DNA of 64,000 bases from Pseudomonas putida (GTDB taxonomy: Bacteria; Pseudomonadota; Gammaproteobacteria; Pseudomonadales; Pseudomonadaceae). The notes below the pieces were generated by a model that ran no database searches, was not told the origin of the DNA, and saw only the letters and a program-made list of their open reading frames with translations. Every line of letters starts with the position of its first letter. Positions within the stretch are counted from its first letter, which is position 1. This document shows, piece by piece, positions 50,848 to 60,590 of this stretch. Position numbers and translations under genes: made by a program. The stretch spans positions 62,001-126,000 of the forward strand of contig NZ_JAETZZ010000016.1 of the NCBI RefSeq assembly GCF_022627325.1, in the 5' to 3' direction.

Positions 50848-51705
50848 ATGTCAGACCGTTCCGTATTGATCGTGGGTTGTGGTGACGTAGGCGGCCGGCT
50901 GGCTCGCCAATTGCTCGCCCGTGGCTGGCAGGTAAGCGGCCTGCGTCGCTCGGTCGAACACCTGCCACAGGGTGTTGTACCGATCGCTGCCGACCTGTCC
51001 GATCCGGGCATGCCCCAGGCTTGGCCGCAGCGTTCCCCGGATTATCTGGTGTACTGCGTAGCCGCCAGCCAGCACGATGAAGCGGGTTACCAAAGCGCCT
51101 ACGTCGAAGGCTTGCGTCACGTGCTGGGGTGGTTGGCCGAGCGTGGGCAACGTCCGCGCCGCCTGCTGTTCGTCTCCAGCAGCAGCGTGTTTGCACAAAA
51201 GGATGGGGAGTGGATCGATGAGACCGCACCTACCGAACCGCAAGGCTATTCGGGGCGCGTGATGCTGGAGGCGGAGCGGCTGGCGCTGAGCAGCGGCCTG
51301 CCGGCAAGCATCGTGCGCCTGACCGGGATCTATGGCCCCGGGCGTGAGTGGCTCCTGAGCCAGGTGCGTCAGGGCTATCGGGTGGCCACCGAGCCGCCGC
51401 TGTTTGGCAACCGTATTCATGCCGAGGATGCCGGGAGCCTGCTGGCGTTCCTGCTGCAGGCCGATGCCGAGGGTGTGGCGTTGGATGATTGCTATATCGG
51501 CGTTGATGACGACCCTGCGCCACTGGCCGATGTGGTTGGCTGGTTGCGAGCGTACATGGGCGTTACCGAATGGTCTGATGAGCAGCGGGTGCGCCGCACT
51601 GGCAGCAAGCGCTGCAGCAATGCCCGGGTGCGGGCATTGGGGTGGGTACCGCAGTATCCGAGTTACAAGGAAGGGTACGCGGCGATCCTGAAAGGCCAAG
51701 GCTGA
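50848..51705 (+). CDS. NAD(P)-dependent epimerase/dehydratase family protein (YeeZ-like)
   Basis: The ATG at 50848 follows TAGGAGTTAAGTG. The 285-residue protein has an N-terminal Rossmann motif (VLIVGCGDVGGRLA) of the atypical short-chain type. It has SSSSVFA and a YSGRVMLEAERL segment with Tyr but Arg rather than Lys at the expected YxxxK position, so classical dehydrogenase activity is doubtful. The NRIHAEDAG block is typical of the family. Substrate unknown. It is divergent from exbB. Confidence 0.85.
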   Translation: MSDRSVLIVGCGDVGGRLARQLLARGWQVSGLRRSVEHLPQGVVPIAADLSDPGMPQAWPQRSPDYLVYCVAASQHDEAGYQSAYVEGLRHVLGWLAERGQRPRRLLFVSSSSVFAQKDGEWIDETAPTEPQGYSGRVMLEAERLALSSGLPASIVRLTGIYGPGREWLLSQVRQGYRVATEPPLFGNRIHAEDAGSLLAFLLQADAEGVALDDCYIGVDDDPAPLADVVGWLRAYMGVTEWSDEQRVRRTGSKRCSNARVRALGWVPQYPSYKEGYAAILKGQG

Positions 51706-51719
51706 GGCCTGCTGGCCCT

Positions 51720-51801
51720 ATCGCCGGCAAGCCGGCCCCACGCTGGGCAGTGTCAGGTCGCAGGCCTGCACCGTAACTGTGGGGCCCGACTTGCCGGCGA
51801 T
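51720..51801. repeat. REP-like palindrome
   Basis: Arms at 51720-51741 and 51779-51801, built on ATCGCCGGCAAGCCGG and TTGCCGGCGAT, can form a long imperfect hairpin. It lies between converging genes and matches the style of P. putida REP elements. Confidence 0.7.
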
Positions 51802-51830
51802 CAGGCCAGTGAAGCCAGGCGGGGCTTGAG

Positions 51831-52556
51831 TCAGTCCTTCTCCAGCACCCACTGGCGATTACCGGCGGCCAGTTGCGGGATTTCATCAGGCTGTGCACGG
51901 TTGAGCGCCTGGAAGATCTCCAGCTTGTCGCCATCGCGCTTGAAGATGAATGGCGCGCCACGCTGGTTGCGCTCCAGCCACAGGCTGTCGTTGCTGCCAC
52001 CCATGCTGGCGCAATCGCCGGCCAGGCACAGAGCGTAGCGGTCCGGGCCGGGCAGGCCGGTTACGCCGCCGTTGTCGGCGAAGTGGACGACGCTACCTTT
52101 GCCCTGGCCTTCGACGATCTTCCAGTCCCCACCCAGGTACGCCTGGTACAGTGCTTTTTCGAAGCTGCTACCCAGGCTCACATTGCCGGGTTGTTTGGCG
52201 CGGACGAAGCTGCGTTCGGCGCCGGTTGTGTCTGTGGCCTTCAGCTCGTCGCCATCGAGCGCCAGCTGTTCGGTCTGGCCGCCCGGGAAGCTGGCCTGCC
52301 ACTGCTTGTCAGTGGCACTCAATTGGCCGTCAGCGGCCTCGAAACCATTGCTGTAGCTGGCCCGCTGGCTGGCCACATCGAGTTTCCACTCGAAGATGGG
52401 GCCGTGCTCATCGAGGGCCTGACGCAGGCTGCCACCTTTGACGGCGGCGTCGATGGCGTCCTGGTTGATCCAGGTGCCGTTGAAGTCTTCGGGTTTGTGG
52501 CTGGCGCAGCCGCTCAGAAGCAGGGCTGCCAGCGCGAAGGGCAGTGCTTGACGCAT
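51831..52556 (-). CDS. Putative lipoprotein
   Basis: A lipoprotein signal with lipobox LLLSGC (Cys at about residue 17) is followed by SHKPEDFNGTW. The ~225-residue mature protein is predicted mainly beta and has two further cysteines (CLAGDC). The domain is not recognised. The residue after the lipid-modified Cys is Ala, which by the usual rule favours the outer membrane. The next gene on this strand, ridA, starts 436 nt beyond its start codon, so the two may not be one unit. Confidence 0.8.
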   Translation of the reverse strand: MRQALPFALAALLLSGCASHKPEDFNGTWINQDAIDAAVKGGSLRQALDEHGPIFEWKLDVASQRASYSNGFEAADGQLSATDKQWQASFPGGQTEQLALDGDELKATDTTGAERSFVRAKQPGNVSLGSSFEKALYQAYLGGDWKIVEGQGKGSVVHFADNGGVTGLPGPDRYALCLAGDCASMGGSNDSLWLERNQRGAPFIFKRDGDKLEIFQALNRAQPDEIPQLAAGNRQWVLEKD

Positions 52557-52611
52557 GGTAGGTTGACCTTGAACTGAAAGGTGACGGGCAGGGTGCCCGT
52601 CACCTGCGGCA

Positions 52612-52992
52612 TCAATCGATGACCAGGATGGCGTCCATTTCTACCTGGGCGCCTTTTGGCAGCGCGGCAACACCAATGGCAGCACGGGCTGGGTATGGCT
52701 GCTCGAAATAGCGGCCCATGACTTCGTTGACCTTGGCGAAGTGGCTCAGGTCGGTGAGGAAGATGTTCAGCTTGACGATGTCCTTGAACGAACCGCCGGC
52801 AGCTTCAGCAACGGCCTTGAGGTTCTCGAAGACCTGTACGGTCTGGGCTTCGAAGCCCTCAACCAGTTCCATGGTGTTCGGGTCCAGCGGGATCTGGCCC
52901 GACATGTAAACGGTGTTGCCGGCTTTGATCGCTTGCGAGTAGGTACCGATGGCGGCAGGGGCCTTGTCGCTGTTGATGACGGTCTTGCTCAT
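52612..52992 (-). CDS. ridA: Reactive intermediate/imine deaminase RidA
   Basis: Hydrolyses 2-aminoacrylate and related enamines/imines released by PLP enzymes. The ATG at 52992 follows CAAGGAG. The 126-residue protein starts MSKTVINSDKAPAAIGTYSQ and has the signature KLNIFLTDLSHFAKVNEV and PARAAIGVAALPKGAQVEMD, with the conserved arginine in ARAAIG. It follows spoT by 23 nt on the same strand. Confidence 0.97.
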   Translation of the reverse strand: MSKTVINSDKAPAAIGTYSQAIKAGNTVYMSGQIPLDPNTMELVEGFEAQTVQVFENLKAVAEAAGGSFKDIVKLNIFLTDLSHFAKVNEVMGRYFEQPYPARAAIGVAALPKGAQVEMDAILVID

Positions 52993-53015
52993 GATGACTC
53001 CTTGCGGTTGGCGGA

Positions 53016-55121
53016 CTACGCACGCATGCGGGTGATGCGGACCACGCCGGTCAGCGTACGCAGCTTCTTGATCACACGAGCCAGGTGCACGCGGTCGTGC
53101 ACGCTGACCACCAGTTGGACAACGCTGATGCGGCCGTCGCGTTCGTCCATGCTGATCTTCTCGATGTTGCCGTCGGCGGCATTGACGCTGCTGGCCAGCA
53201 GGGCGATCAGGCCGCGCTGGTGCTCCAGCTCGACACGCAACTCGACATTGAATTCGCCGGTGATGTCCTTGGCCCAGGAAAGCTGTACGCACTTCTCCGG
53301 GTTATGCCGGATTTCACTGATGTTGCGGCAGTTCTCCAGGTGCACGACCATGCCCTTGCCTGCCGACAGGTGGCCGACGATCGGGTCGCCCGGGATGGGC
53401 GTACAGCACTTGGCGTAGCTCAATACCAGGCCTTCGGTGCCGCGGATCGCCAACGGGCCTTCCGGCGCCGGCAGCTGCTCGCCTTCGGCTGACAGCAGGC
53501 GGCGGGCCACCACATAGGCCATGCGGTTGCCCAGGCCGATGTCTTCGAGCAGGTCCTCGATCAGTTCCAGGCGGTACTCGGCGAGAATCGCGTTGATACG
53601 CTCCTGAGGGATTTGCTCGAGGCTGCTGTCGAAACCGGTCAGCACCTTGTTCAGCAGGCGCTCGCCCAGGTTGATCGACTCGGAACGTCGCTGCTGCTTG
53701 AGTGCGTGGCGGATGTGCGTACGGGCCTTGCCGGTGACCACGAAATTGAGCCAGGCCGGGTTGGGCCGCGCGCCCGGGGCGCTGACGATCTCAACCGTCG
53801 AACCGCTCTGCAGCGGCTCGGACAGGGGTGCCAGGCGCCGGTTGATGCGGCAGGCGATGCAGCTGTTGCCCACATCGGTATGCACCGCATAGGCGAAATC
53901 CACGGCGGTGGAGCCTTTGGGCAGCTCCATGATCCTGCCTTTGGGCGTGAAGACATAGACCTCGTCAGGGAACAGGTCGATCTTCACGCTCTCGATGAAT
54001 TCCAGCGAGTTGCCGGCACGCTGCTGCAGCTCGAGGATGCCCTTGACCCACTGGCGGGCGCGCGCATGGTTGCCTTTGGGCTGCTCGTCGTTGGACTTGT
54101 ACAGCCAGTGCGCGGCGATGCCGTTGTTGGCCATCTCTTCCATTTCGCGGGTACGGATCTGGATTTCGATGGGCACGCCGTGCATGCCGAACAGCGTGGT
54201 GTGCAACGACTGATAGCCGTTGGCCTTGGGGATCGCGATGTAGTCCTTGAAGCGCCCGGGCAGCGGCTTGTACAGGTTGTGCACGGCACCGAGCACGCGG
54301 TAGCAGGTGTCGACCTTGTCGACGATGATGCGGAAGGCGTACACGTCCATGATCTCAGTGAAGGCGCGGCGCTTGCCGCGCATCTTCTTGTAGATGCCAT
54401 AGAGGTGTTTCTGCCGGCCGCTGACCTCGCCTTGAATACCGTCGGCAGCCAGGCAGTTGGCCAGCGAGTGCTCGATCTTGGCGACGATCTCTTTGCGGTT
54501 GCCGCGTGCGCTCTTGACCGCCCGATGGATCAGTGACGACCGCATGGGGTGCATGGCCTTGAAGCCAAGGTCTTCGAACTCTACGCGCACGGTGTGCATG
54601 CCCAGCCGGTTGGCGATGGGGGCGTAGATTTCCAGGGTTTCCTTGGCGATGCGTCGGCGTTTTTCGCCAGACAGCACTTCCAGGGTGCGCATGTTGTGCA
54701 GGCGGTCGGCGAGCTTGACCAGGATCACGCGGATATCGCGGGCCATGGCCATGGCCATCTTCTGGAAGTTTTCAGCCTGCGCTTCGGCCTTGGTCTCGAA
54801 GTTCATCTGGGTCAGTTTGCTGACCCCATCGACCAGCTCGGCAACCGTTTCGCCAAACTGCTGGCTGAGCGCTTCCTTGGCGATGCCGGTGTCTTCGATC
54901 ACGTCGTGCAACATGGCCGCCATCAGGCTCTGATGGTCCATATGCATGTCGGCGAGGATGCTGGCTACCGCCAGCGGATGGGTCACGTAGGGCTCGCCGC
55001 TGCGGCGGCGTTGCCCATCGTGTGCCTGTTCGGCGTAGAAATAGGCGCGCCGAACCAGGTTGACCTGTTCGGGCCCCAGGTAGGTCGACAGCCGTTCGGC
55101 TAAGGCTTCTATGCCCGGCAT
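53016..55121 (-). CDS. spoT: Bifunctional (p)ppGpp synthetase/hydrolase SpoT
   Basis: Makes and degrades the stringent-response alarmone. The 701-residue protein has an HD hydrolase domain with H72-D73 and E76-D77 (LHDVIEDT), a synthetase domain with YQSLHTTLFG (about residue 300), a TGS domain (VYVFTPKGRIMELP near residue 395) and a C-terminal ACT domain. The intact HD site marks SpoT rather than RelA. It lies between rpoZ and ridA. Confidence 0.98.
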   Translation of the reverse strand: MPGIEALAERLSTYLGPEQVNLVRRAYFYAEQAHDGQRRRSGEPYVTHPLAVASILADMHMDHQSLMAAMLHDVIEDTGIAKEALSQQFGETVAELVDGVSKLTQMNFETKAEAQAENFQKMAMAMARDIRVILVKLADRLHNMRTLEVLSGEKRRRIAKETLEIYAPIANRLGMHTVRVEFEDLGFKAMHPMRSSLIHRAVKSARGNRKEIVAKIEHSLANCLAADGIQGEVSGRQKHLYGIYKKMRGKRRAFTEIMDVYAFRIIVDKVDTCYRVLGAVHNLYKPLPGRFKDYIAIPKANGYQSLHTTLFGMHGVPIEIQIRTREMEEMANNGIAAHWLYKSNDEQPKGNHARARQWVKGILELQQRAGNSLEFIESVKIDLFPDEVYVFTPKGRIMELPKGSTAVDFAYAVHTDVGNSCIACRINRRLAPLSEPLQSGSTVEIVSAPGARPNPAWLNFVVTGKARTHIRHALKQQRRSESINLGERLLNKVLTGFDSSLEQIPQERINAILAEYRLELIEDLLEDIGLGNRMAYVVARRLLSAEGEQLPAPEGPLAIRGTEGLVLSYAKCCTPIPGDPIVGHLSAGKGMVVHLENCRNISEIRHNPEKCVQLSWAKDITGEFNVELRVELEHQRGLIALLASSVNAADGNIEKISMDERDGRISVVQLVVSVHDRVHLARVIKKLRTLTGVVRITRMRA

Positions 55122-55180
55122 GATTTCACCTCTTGCCGAGGAAGAGGGCCTTGTGCCGCGCGACGTCGACCAGGCATGGA

Positions 55181-55444
55181 TCAGACAGCCTCGTTGGACT
55201 CGTCCTCGAAGGCGGCGAAGACCGGATCCTCGGTAACGATCTCTTCAGCAGCAATGAATTCGTTGGTGACGATGCCTTCTGCGATTTCACGCAGGGCAAC
55301 GACGGTTGGCTTGTCGTTTTCCCACGCTACGCGCGGCTCTTTGCCGCCGGTAGCCAGCTGACGGGCGCGCTTGGTCGAGAGCATGACCAGCTCAAAACGG
55401 TTATCCACGTGTTCCAGGCAGTCTTCAACAGTTACGCGGGCCAT
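55181..55444 (-). CDS. rpoZ: RNA polymerase omega subunit
   Basis: Small subunit that assists RNA polymerase assembly and (p)ppGpp response. The ATG at 55444 gives 87 residues beginning MARVTVEDCLEHVDNRFELV, the invariant start. The KRARQLATG motif and an acidic tail are present. The usual partner gmk is not directly upstream: five kilobases of amino-acid/polyamine genes lie between, while spoT follows after 59 nt. Confidence 0.97.
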   Translation of the reverse strand: MARVTVEDCLEHVDNRFELVMLSTKRARQLATGGKEPRVAWENDKPTVVALREIAEGIVTNEFIAAEEIVTEDPVFAAFEDESNEAV

Positions 55445-55647
55445 GGTCTTCCTCAGTAGCAAATGCGATGGGCGTGCAGCCCAATATGGGCAGGCGGACT
55501 CGATAGTTTAAAAAATCACCAGCCAATAGGGAAGCGCTGTTTTGCCGGATACCCAATCAGGCCTGCATCCTTCACCCTGCGCACGCGGCCTTGCCGAGGC
55601 GCCGAACCACCGCGAAAGGGCCGTAACAGACACACTCATCTTGTATC

Positions 55648-56520
55648 TCACAACATCGCGCCGCGCAACCTCGGGGTCAGCTCTTCGAACAATGTCTGCA
55701 CCGAGCGCAAAGCCCGGCAATCGGGCCGGGTCAGCAACCACAGTTGGGTGTCGCAACCGGCCAGCGGTCCGCTCAGCGCCTCGACGCCAGGCAGCGCGTG
55801 GACCATGTAGTCGGGCAGCGCCGCAACGCCCAGCCCCGTGCTCACCAGCTGTGCAATGGTCGACATGCTGCTGCACTGGTAGCGCGGGCTCAGCCCGGGG
55901 TACTGCTGGTTGCGCCAGACCACGGTGGGGTGGTCCTGCATGGAGTCGTCCGGGGCAATCCATGGCACGTTGTGGTGAGACTCGCTCAGGCGTTCGCGCC
56001 ATTGCGCCTGGCCACAGATCACATAGGACGTCGAACCCAGGCAACGGCCGACCAGGTGCTCAGGCGGCGTATTGGTCAGGCGCAGGGCAATGTCGGCATC
56101 GCGCCTGCTGAGGTTGGCGAAGGTATTGGACGTGCCCATCTCCAGCGACAGTGCCGGGTAATTGGGCATGAACTCGGCCAGGGCCGGCAGCAGCAAGCTG
56201 TGCATGACCGCCTCGGTGCACGTCAGGCGCACGGTACCGCTGACCACCTGCTCGCCACTGGTCATGGCGATGCGCGCGGCATCCAGTGCCTGCTCGGCGC
56301 GTTCGGCCTGCTCGGCCAGGGCCTGGGCCGTGTCGGTCGGCAGGTATCCCTTGCGGCTCTTGACGAACAGTGCGGTGCCCAGTGCCGACTCGAGCCGGCG
56401 AATCGAACGGAACACGGTCGATACATCGACCTTGAGCAGTTCGGCGGCCTTGGCCAGTGAGCGCCCGCGCTCCAGGGCCAGGACCAGGGAGAGGTCGGCG
56501 TGGGTGATCTGATATTGCAT
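55648..56520 (-). CDS. LysR-family regulator of the adjacent glutamylation genes
   Basis: The ATG at 56520 gives 290 residues. The N-terminal winged helix (about 5-62; SLAKAAELLKVDVSTVFRSI) and the effector domain are normal. It is divergent from the glutamine-synthetase-like gene, so it probably controls that and the following genes. Inducer unknown; a polyamine or amine is possible. Confidence 0.87.
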   Translation of the reverse strand: MQYQITHADLSLVLALERGRSLAKAAELLKVDVSTVFRSIRRLESALGTALFVKSRKGYLPTDTAQALAEQAERAEQALDAARIAMTSGEQVVSGTVRLTCTEAVMHSLLLPALAEFMPNYPALSLEMGTSNTFANLSRRDADIALRLTNTPPEHLVGRCLGSTSYVICGQAQWRERLSESHHNVPWIAPDDSMQDHPTVVWRNQQYPGLSPRYQCSSMSTIAQLVSTGLGVAALPDYMVHALPGVEALSGPLAGCDTQLWLLTRPDCRALRSVQTLFEELTPRLRGAML

Positions 56521-56725
56521 TGGTGCACGCTCTACTTGCCGAAATGCCAATGTCTGTTGCATTGAGGCCATTTTATAGTGGAACTGCCCCCGGGAATCAA
56601 TGCGCTCGGTCGGGTAACCAATCCCCACGATGGGAAAGTTAAAAAAACAACAGCTGCAACCATCGTCGCCCGTGAGGCGCCAGCCGTATCCCCCTATCGC
56701 CGCAGCCCTTCAAAGGATGTACACC

Positions 56726-58108
56726 ATGACGTCGGTCACCCCGTGCGCCAGTTCTTCCAGCGAGATGAAAGACTTCCTCCAGGCCCATCCGGAAACCCAG
56801 TACGTCGATCTGCTGATCTCCGACATGAATGGCGTGGTACGTGGCAAGCGCATCGAGCGGGCCAGCCTGCACAAGGTGTACGAAAAGGGGATCAACCTGC
56901 CGGCATCGCTGTTCGCCCTCGATATAAATGGCTCGACCGTTGAAAGCACAGGGCTTGGGTTGGACATCGGCGATGCCGACCGGATCTGCTACCCGATCCC
57001 CGGGACGCTGTGCAACGAGCCCTGGCAAAAGCGCCCGACCGCCCAGTTGCTGATGACCATGCACGAGTTGGAAGGCGAACCGTTCTTCGCTGACCCACGC
57101 GAAGTGTTGCGCCAGGTGGTGAGCAAGTTCGATGACCTGGGCCTGGACATCTGCGCCGCGTTCGAGCTGGAGTTCTACCTGATCGACCAGGACAACCTCA
57201 ACGGTCGCCCGCAGCCACCGCGCTCACCCACTTCAGGCAAGCGTCCGCAGTCGACCCAGGTCTACCTCATCGACGACCTCGACGAATATGTCGACTGCCT
57301 GCAGGACATGCTGGAAGCCGCCAAGGAGCAGGGCCTGCCGGCCGATGCCATCGTCAAGGAAAGCGCCCCCGCGCAGTTCGAAGTCAACCTGCACCACGTT
57401 GCCGACCCGCTGAAGGCGTGCGACTACGCGATCCTGCTCAAGCGCCTGGTCAAGAACGTCGCCTACGACCATGAAATGGACACCACGTTCATGGCCAAGC
57501 CGTACCCGGGCCAGGCGGGCAACGGCCTGCACGTGCACATTTCGCTGCTCGACAAGAAGACCGGCAAGAACATCTTTGCCCATGAAGACCCGCTGCAGAG
57601 CGACGCGCTGCGCCATGCCATTGGTGGCGTGCTGGAGACCATGCCGGCGTCGATGGCGTTCCTGTGCCCGAACGTCAATTCCTACCGCCGGTTCGGCGCG
57701 CAGTTCTACGTGCCGAACGCGCCGAGCTGGGGCCTGGACAACCGTACCGTGGCTGTCCGCGTACCGACTGACAGCAGCGAAAACGTACGCATCGAACACC
57801 GCGTGGCGGGCGCCGATGCCAACCCTTACCTGATGCTCGCCGCGGTCCTCGCCGGTATCCACCACGGCTTGACCAGCAAGGTCGAACCTGGCGCGCCGAT
57901 CGAGGGCAATTCGTACGAGCAGCTGGAGCAAAGCCTGCCGAACAACCTGCGCGATGCGCTGCGCGCGCTGGATGACAGCGAAGTCCTCAACCAATACATA
58001 AGCCCGGACTACATCGATATCTTCGTGGCCTGCAAGGAAAGTGAGCTGGCCGAGTTCGAAGTATCGATCTCCGACCTCGAGTACAACTGGTACCTGCACA
58101 CGGTGTAA
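56726..58108 (+). CDS. puuA: Glutamine-synthetase-like gamma-glutamylpolyamine synthetase
   Basis: Joins glutamate to putrescine or another amine, the first step of the gamma-glutamylated route. The ATG at 56726 follows AAAGGA; the product is 460 residues. GS-fold motifs are ELEFYLID, QFEVNLHH, GQAGNGLHVHISL and NSYRRF near the C-terminal ATP site, with NRTVAVRVP. It lacks the MxxRP-type Tyr adenylylation loop of true GlnA, so it belongs to the PuuA/SpuI group. puuD and a permease follow, matching this role. Confidence 0.88.
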   Translation: MTSVTPCASSSSEMKDFLQAHPETQYVDLLISDMNGVVRGKRIERASLHKVYEKGINLPASLFALDINGSTVESTGLGLDIGDADRICYPIPGTLCNEPWQKRPTAQLLMTMHELEGEPFFADPREVLRQVVSKFDDLGLDICAAFELEFYLIDQDNLNGRPQPPRSPTSGKRPQSTQVYLIDDLDEYVDCLQDMLEAAKEQGLPADAIVKESAPAQFEVNLHHVADPLKACDYAILLKRLVKNVAYDHEMDTTFMAKPYPGQAGNGLHVHISLLDKKTGKNIFAHEDPLQSDALRHAIGGVLETMPASMAFLCPNVNSYRRFGAQFYVPNAPSWGLDNRTVAVRVPTDSSENVRIEHRVAGADANPYLMLAAVLAGIHHGLTSKVEPGAPIEGNSYEQLEQSLPNNLRDALRALDDSEVLNQYISPDYIDIFVACKESELAEFEVSISDLEYNWYLHTV

Positions 58109-58112
58109 GCCC

Positions 58113-58862
58113 ATGAGCGCATTTGCGGTCCCCTTGATCGGTGTCAGCGCCTGCCGTCAGCAGGTAGGGAAAAACTCGTCGCACACGGTGGGTGACAAAT
58201 ATGTCGAGGCGGCCGGCTTTGCCGGGCTCCCGCTGATCCTGCCGGCCCGCGACGGCGGCAGCGACACGCAGGCTTTGCTGGCACGGCTCGATGGCATTCT
58301 TTTTACCGGCTCGCCTTCAAATGTCGAGCCGCATCATTACAATGGCGCCCCCAGCGCGGAAGGTACCCGGCACGATCTTGCACGTGACCGCCTGACCTTG
58401 CCGCTGCTGCAGGCGGCCATCGCCGCCGGCGTGCCGGTGTTCTGTATCTGTCGTGGTTTCCAGGAATTGAACGTGGCCCTCGGCGGCAGCTTGTACCAGC
58501 GCGTGCACGAGCTGCCGGGTTACCTGGACCACCGTGAACCTGAGGACGCACCCCTGGAGGTGCAATACGGCCCTCGTCATCCTGTCGGCATTGTGCCTGG
58601 CGGGGCGTTCGAGCGCCTGGGCCTGGCTGCGCAGTTCGAGGTCAACTCGCTGCACAGCCAGGGTATCGACCGCTTGGCCCCGGGCCTGCGTGTCGAGGCG
58701 CGGGCCCCGGATGGCCTGATCGAAGCGGTGTCGATGCCTGATGCGCCTGGCTTTGTGCTCGGCGTGCAGTGGCACCCGGAGTGGCGTTTTGCCGAAAACC
58801 CGGTCTCCAAGCGCCTGTTCCAGGCGTTTCGCGAGGCCTGCATTGCCCATGCTGCACGGTAG
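58113..58862 (+). CDS. puuD: Gamma-glutamyl-gamma-aminobutyrate hydrolase
   Basis: Class I amidotransferase-fold hydrolase releasing GABA from its gamma-glutamyl form. The ATG at 58113 is 4 nt past the previous stop. The 249-residue protein has the nucleophile C113 in FCICRGFQELN, and H221 and E223 in VQWHPEW. Together with the synthetase upstream it forms the two ends of the glutamylated putrescine route. Confidence 0.92.
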   Translation: MSAFAVPLIGVSACRQQVGKNSSHTVGDKYVEAAGFAGLPLILPARDGGSDTQALLARLDGILFTGSPSNVEPHHYNGAPSAEGTRHDLARDRLTLPLLQAAIAAGVPVFCICRGFQELNVALGGSLYQRVHELPGYLDHREPEDAPLEVQYGPRHPVGIVPGGAFERLGLAAQFEVNSLHSQGIDRLAPGLRVEARAPDGLIEAVSMPDAPGFVLGVQWHPEWRFAENPVSKRLFQAFREACIAHAAR

Positions 58863-58976
58863 GGTCGTTACCCGAAGGTCTTGGATGACTGATACCGATA
58901 CGCAAGCTTTCAATGAGTGAAAGCGCCTTGTTCGCAGGGCCTGTGACAACAATTCCAATAGTTACGGCAAATACTC

Positions 58977-60515
58977 ATGAGCAATTACACAGAAGCTGGC
59001 CGCCCACCCGATGTGGCCGATTCAGGCAGCACTCAGCGCAGCAAAGGCCTGGCAAAAGGGCGTCTTGGCCTGTTGGCCAGCGTGGTGCTGGGCATCTCCA
59101 CAATCGCCCCGGTCTACACCCTGACTGGGGCCCTTGGCCCCACCGTGCGGGAGGTCGGCCAGCACCTTCCGGCCGTCTTCATCGTTGGCTTCCTGCCTAT
59201 GCTGCTGGTTGCCCTGGGCTACCGTGAGCTGAACGCGGCGGAGCCGGACAGCGGTACTTCCTTTACCTGGTCGGCCCGTGCCTTCGGCCCGATGATCGGC
59301 TGGATCGGTGGCTGGGGGCTGGTCGTTGCCACCACCATTGTGTTGTCCAACCTGGCCGGCGTGGCCGTTGATTTCTTCTACCTGTTCCTGGGGCAGATCA
59401 CCGGTCACCAGGGGTTGGCTGCCTTGGCGGATAACCTGCTGATCAACATCACCACCTGTTGCGTGTTCATCGCCATGGCCGTGTGGATCTGTTGTCGCGG
59501 CATGGCCACCACCATGACCGTGCAATATGGGTTGGTGGCCTTGCAGCTGCTGGTGCTGATCGGCTTCGCCTTCGCCGCGTTCGGTGAGACCACCGCGCCT
59601 GCCCCGCTGGAGTTCGACCTGGCCTGGTTCAACCCCTTCGGTGTGGAGTCGTTCTCGGCCTTTGCCGCCGGCCTGTCCTTGTCGATCTTCATCTTCTGGG
59701 GGTGGGACGTGTGCCTGACCGTCAGTGAAGAATCGATCGGCAGCGACGAGGTACCGGGCAAGGCGGCGACCTGGACCGTGCTGCTGATTCTGGGTCTGTA
59801 TCTGCTCACTGCCATCGCTACCCTGCAATTCGCCGGGATCAGCGAGCATGGGCTGGGCTTGAACAATCCGCGTATCCAGGAGAACGTCTTTGCCCACCTG
59901 GCCGGGCCCGTCATGGGGCCGCTGGCGATCCTGATGTCCATCGCCGTGCTGGCGAGCACCGCCGCTTCGCTGCAATCGACCTTCGTCTCGCCAGCGCGCA
60001 CGCTGCTCGCCATGGGTTACTACGGTGCGGTGCCTGAGCGTTTTGCCAAGGTTTGCCCGCGTTCGCAGACGCCACGTTACGCAACCATCTGTGCCGGCGT
60101 CGCCGCAGGCCTGTTCTACGTGACCATGCGTACCCTGAGCGAAAACGTGCTGGCGGACACCATCACCGCCCTGGGCATGATGATCTGCTTCTACTATTCG
60201 CTGACCGCGTTCGCCTGCGTGTGGTATTTCCGCCACAGCCTGTTCGACAGCCTGCGCCACTTCTGCATGCGCGGCCTGTGCCCGTTGTTGGGTGGGGTGA
60301 TCCTTTCGGTGATCTTCGTGCGCACCGCCATCGACAGCGCGTCGCCGGACTTTGGCAGTGGCTCGCATGTGGCTGGCGTTGGGCTGGTGTTCGTGATTGC
60401 GGCGATCATCTCGGCACTGGGGATAGTGCTGATGATGCTGTCGCGGATGCGTGCGCCGGCTTACTTCCTGGGCGCTACCCTGCGACAGCAGGCGACCCTG
60501 CAGCTGCAGGACTGA
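58977..60515 (+). CDS. APC-family amino acid/polyamine permease
   Basis: The 512-residue protein has about twelve membrane helices and APC motifs (GISTIAPVYTLTGALGP near residue 40; FIFWGWDVCLTVSEE near residue 240). The start lacks a good ribosome site, so a later ATG is possible. Its position after puuA-puuD suggests import of putrescine or a related amine; this is inferred from context. Confidence 0.9.
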   Translation: MSNYTEAGRPPDVADSGSTQRSKGLAKGRLGLLASVVLGISTIAPVYTLTGALGPTVREVGQHLPAVFIVGFLPMLLVALGYRELNAAEPDSGTSFTWSARAFGPMIGWIGGWGLVVATTIVLSNLAGVAVDFFYLFLGQITGHQGLAALADNLLINITTCCVFIAMAVWICCRGMATTMTVQYGLVALQLLVLIGFAFAAFGETTAPAPLEFDLAWFNPFGVESFSAFAAGLSLSIFIFWGWDVCLTVSEESIGSDEVPGKAATWTVLLILGLYLLTAIATLQFAGISEHGLGLNNPRIQENVFAHLAGPVMGPLAILMSIAVLASTAASLQSTFVSPARTLLAMGYYGAVPERFAKVCPRSQTPRYATICAGVAAGLFYVTMRTLSENVLADTITALGMMICFYYSLTAFACVWYFRHSLFDSLRHFCMRGLCPLLGGVILSVIFVRTAIDSASPDFGSGSHVAGVGLVFVIAAIISALGIVLMMLSRMRAPAYFLGATLRQQATLQLQD

Positions 60516-60521
60516 TGCTTT

Positions 60522-60582
60522 GGGGCGCGCTGTGCGCCCCGTTCGCGACATACCTCAGCGCGAAAGGGCCGCAAGGCGGCCC
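60522..60582. terminator. Paired hairpins between convergent permease and gmk genes
   Basis: GGGGCGC-GCTGT-GCGCCCC (60522-60540) and GGGCCGC-AAG-GCGGCCC (60566-60582) lie between the two stop codons. They probably end transcription from both sides. Confidence 0.6.
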
Positions 60583-60590
60583 AGCTCTCT

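Noticed and set aside
59022..60551. 509-codon open frame opposite the APC permease
   Set aside because: The plus-strand frame has twelve helices and APC motifs; the antisense frame is an Arg/Gln/His-rich shadow.
55445..60590. Recent insertion between rpoZ and gmk
   Set aside because: Base composition is the same as the flanks and I recall the same gene order in P. putida KT2440, so it is likely an old arrangement.
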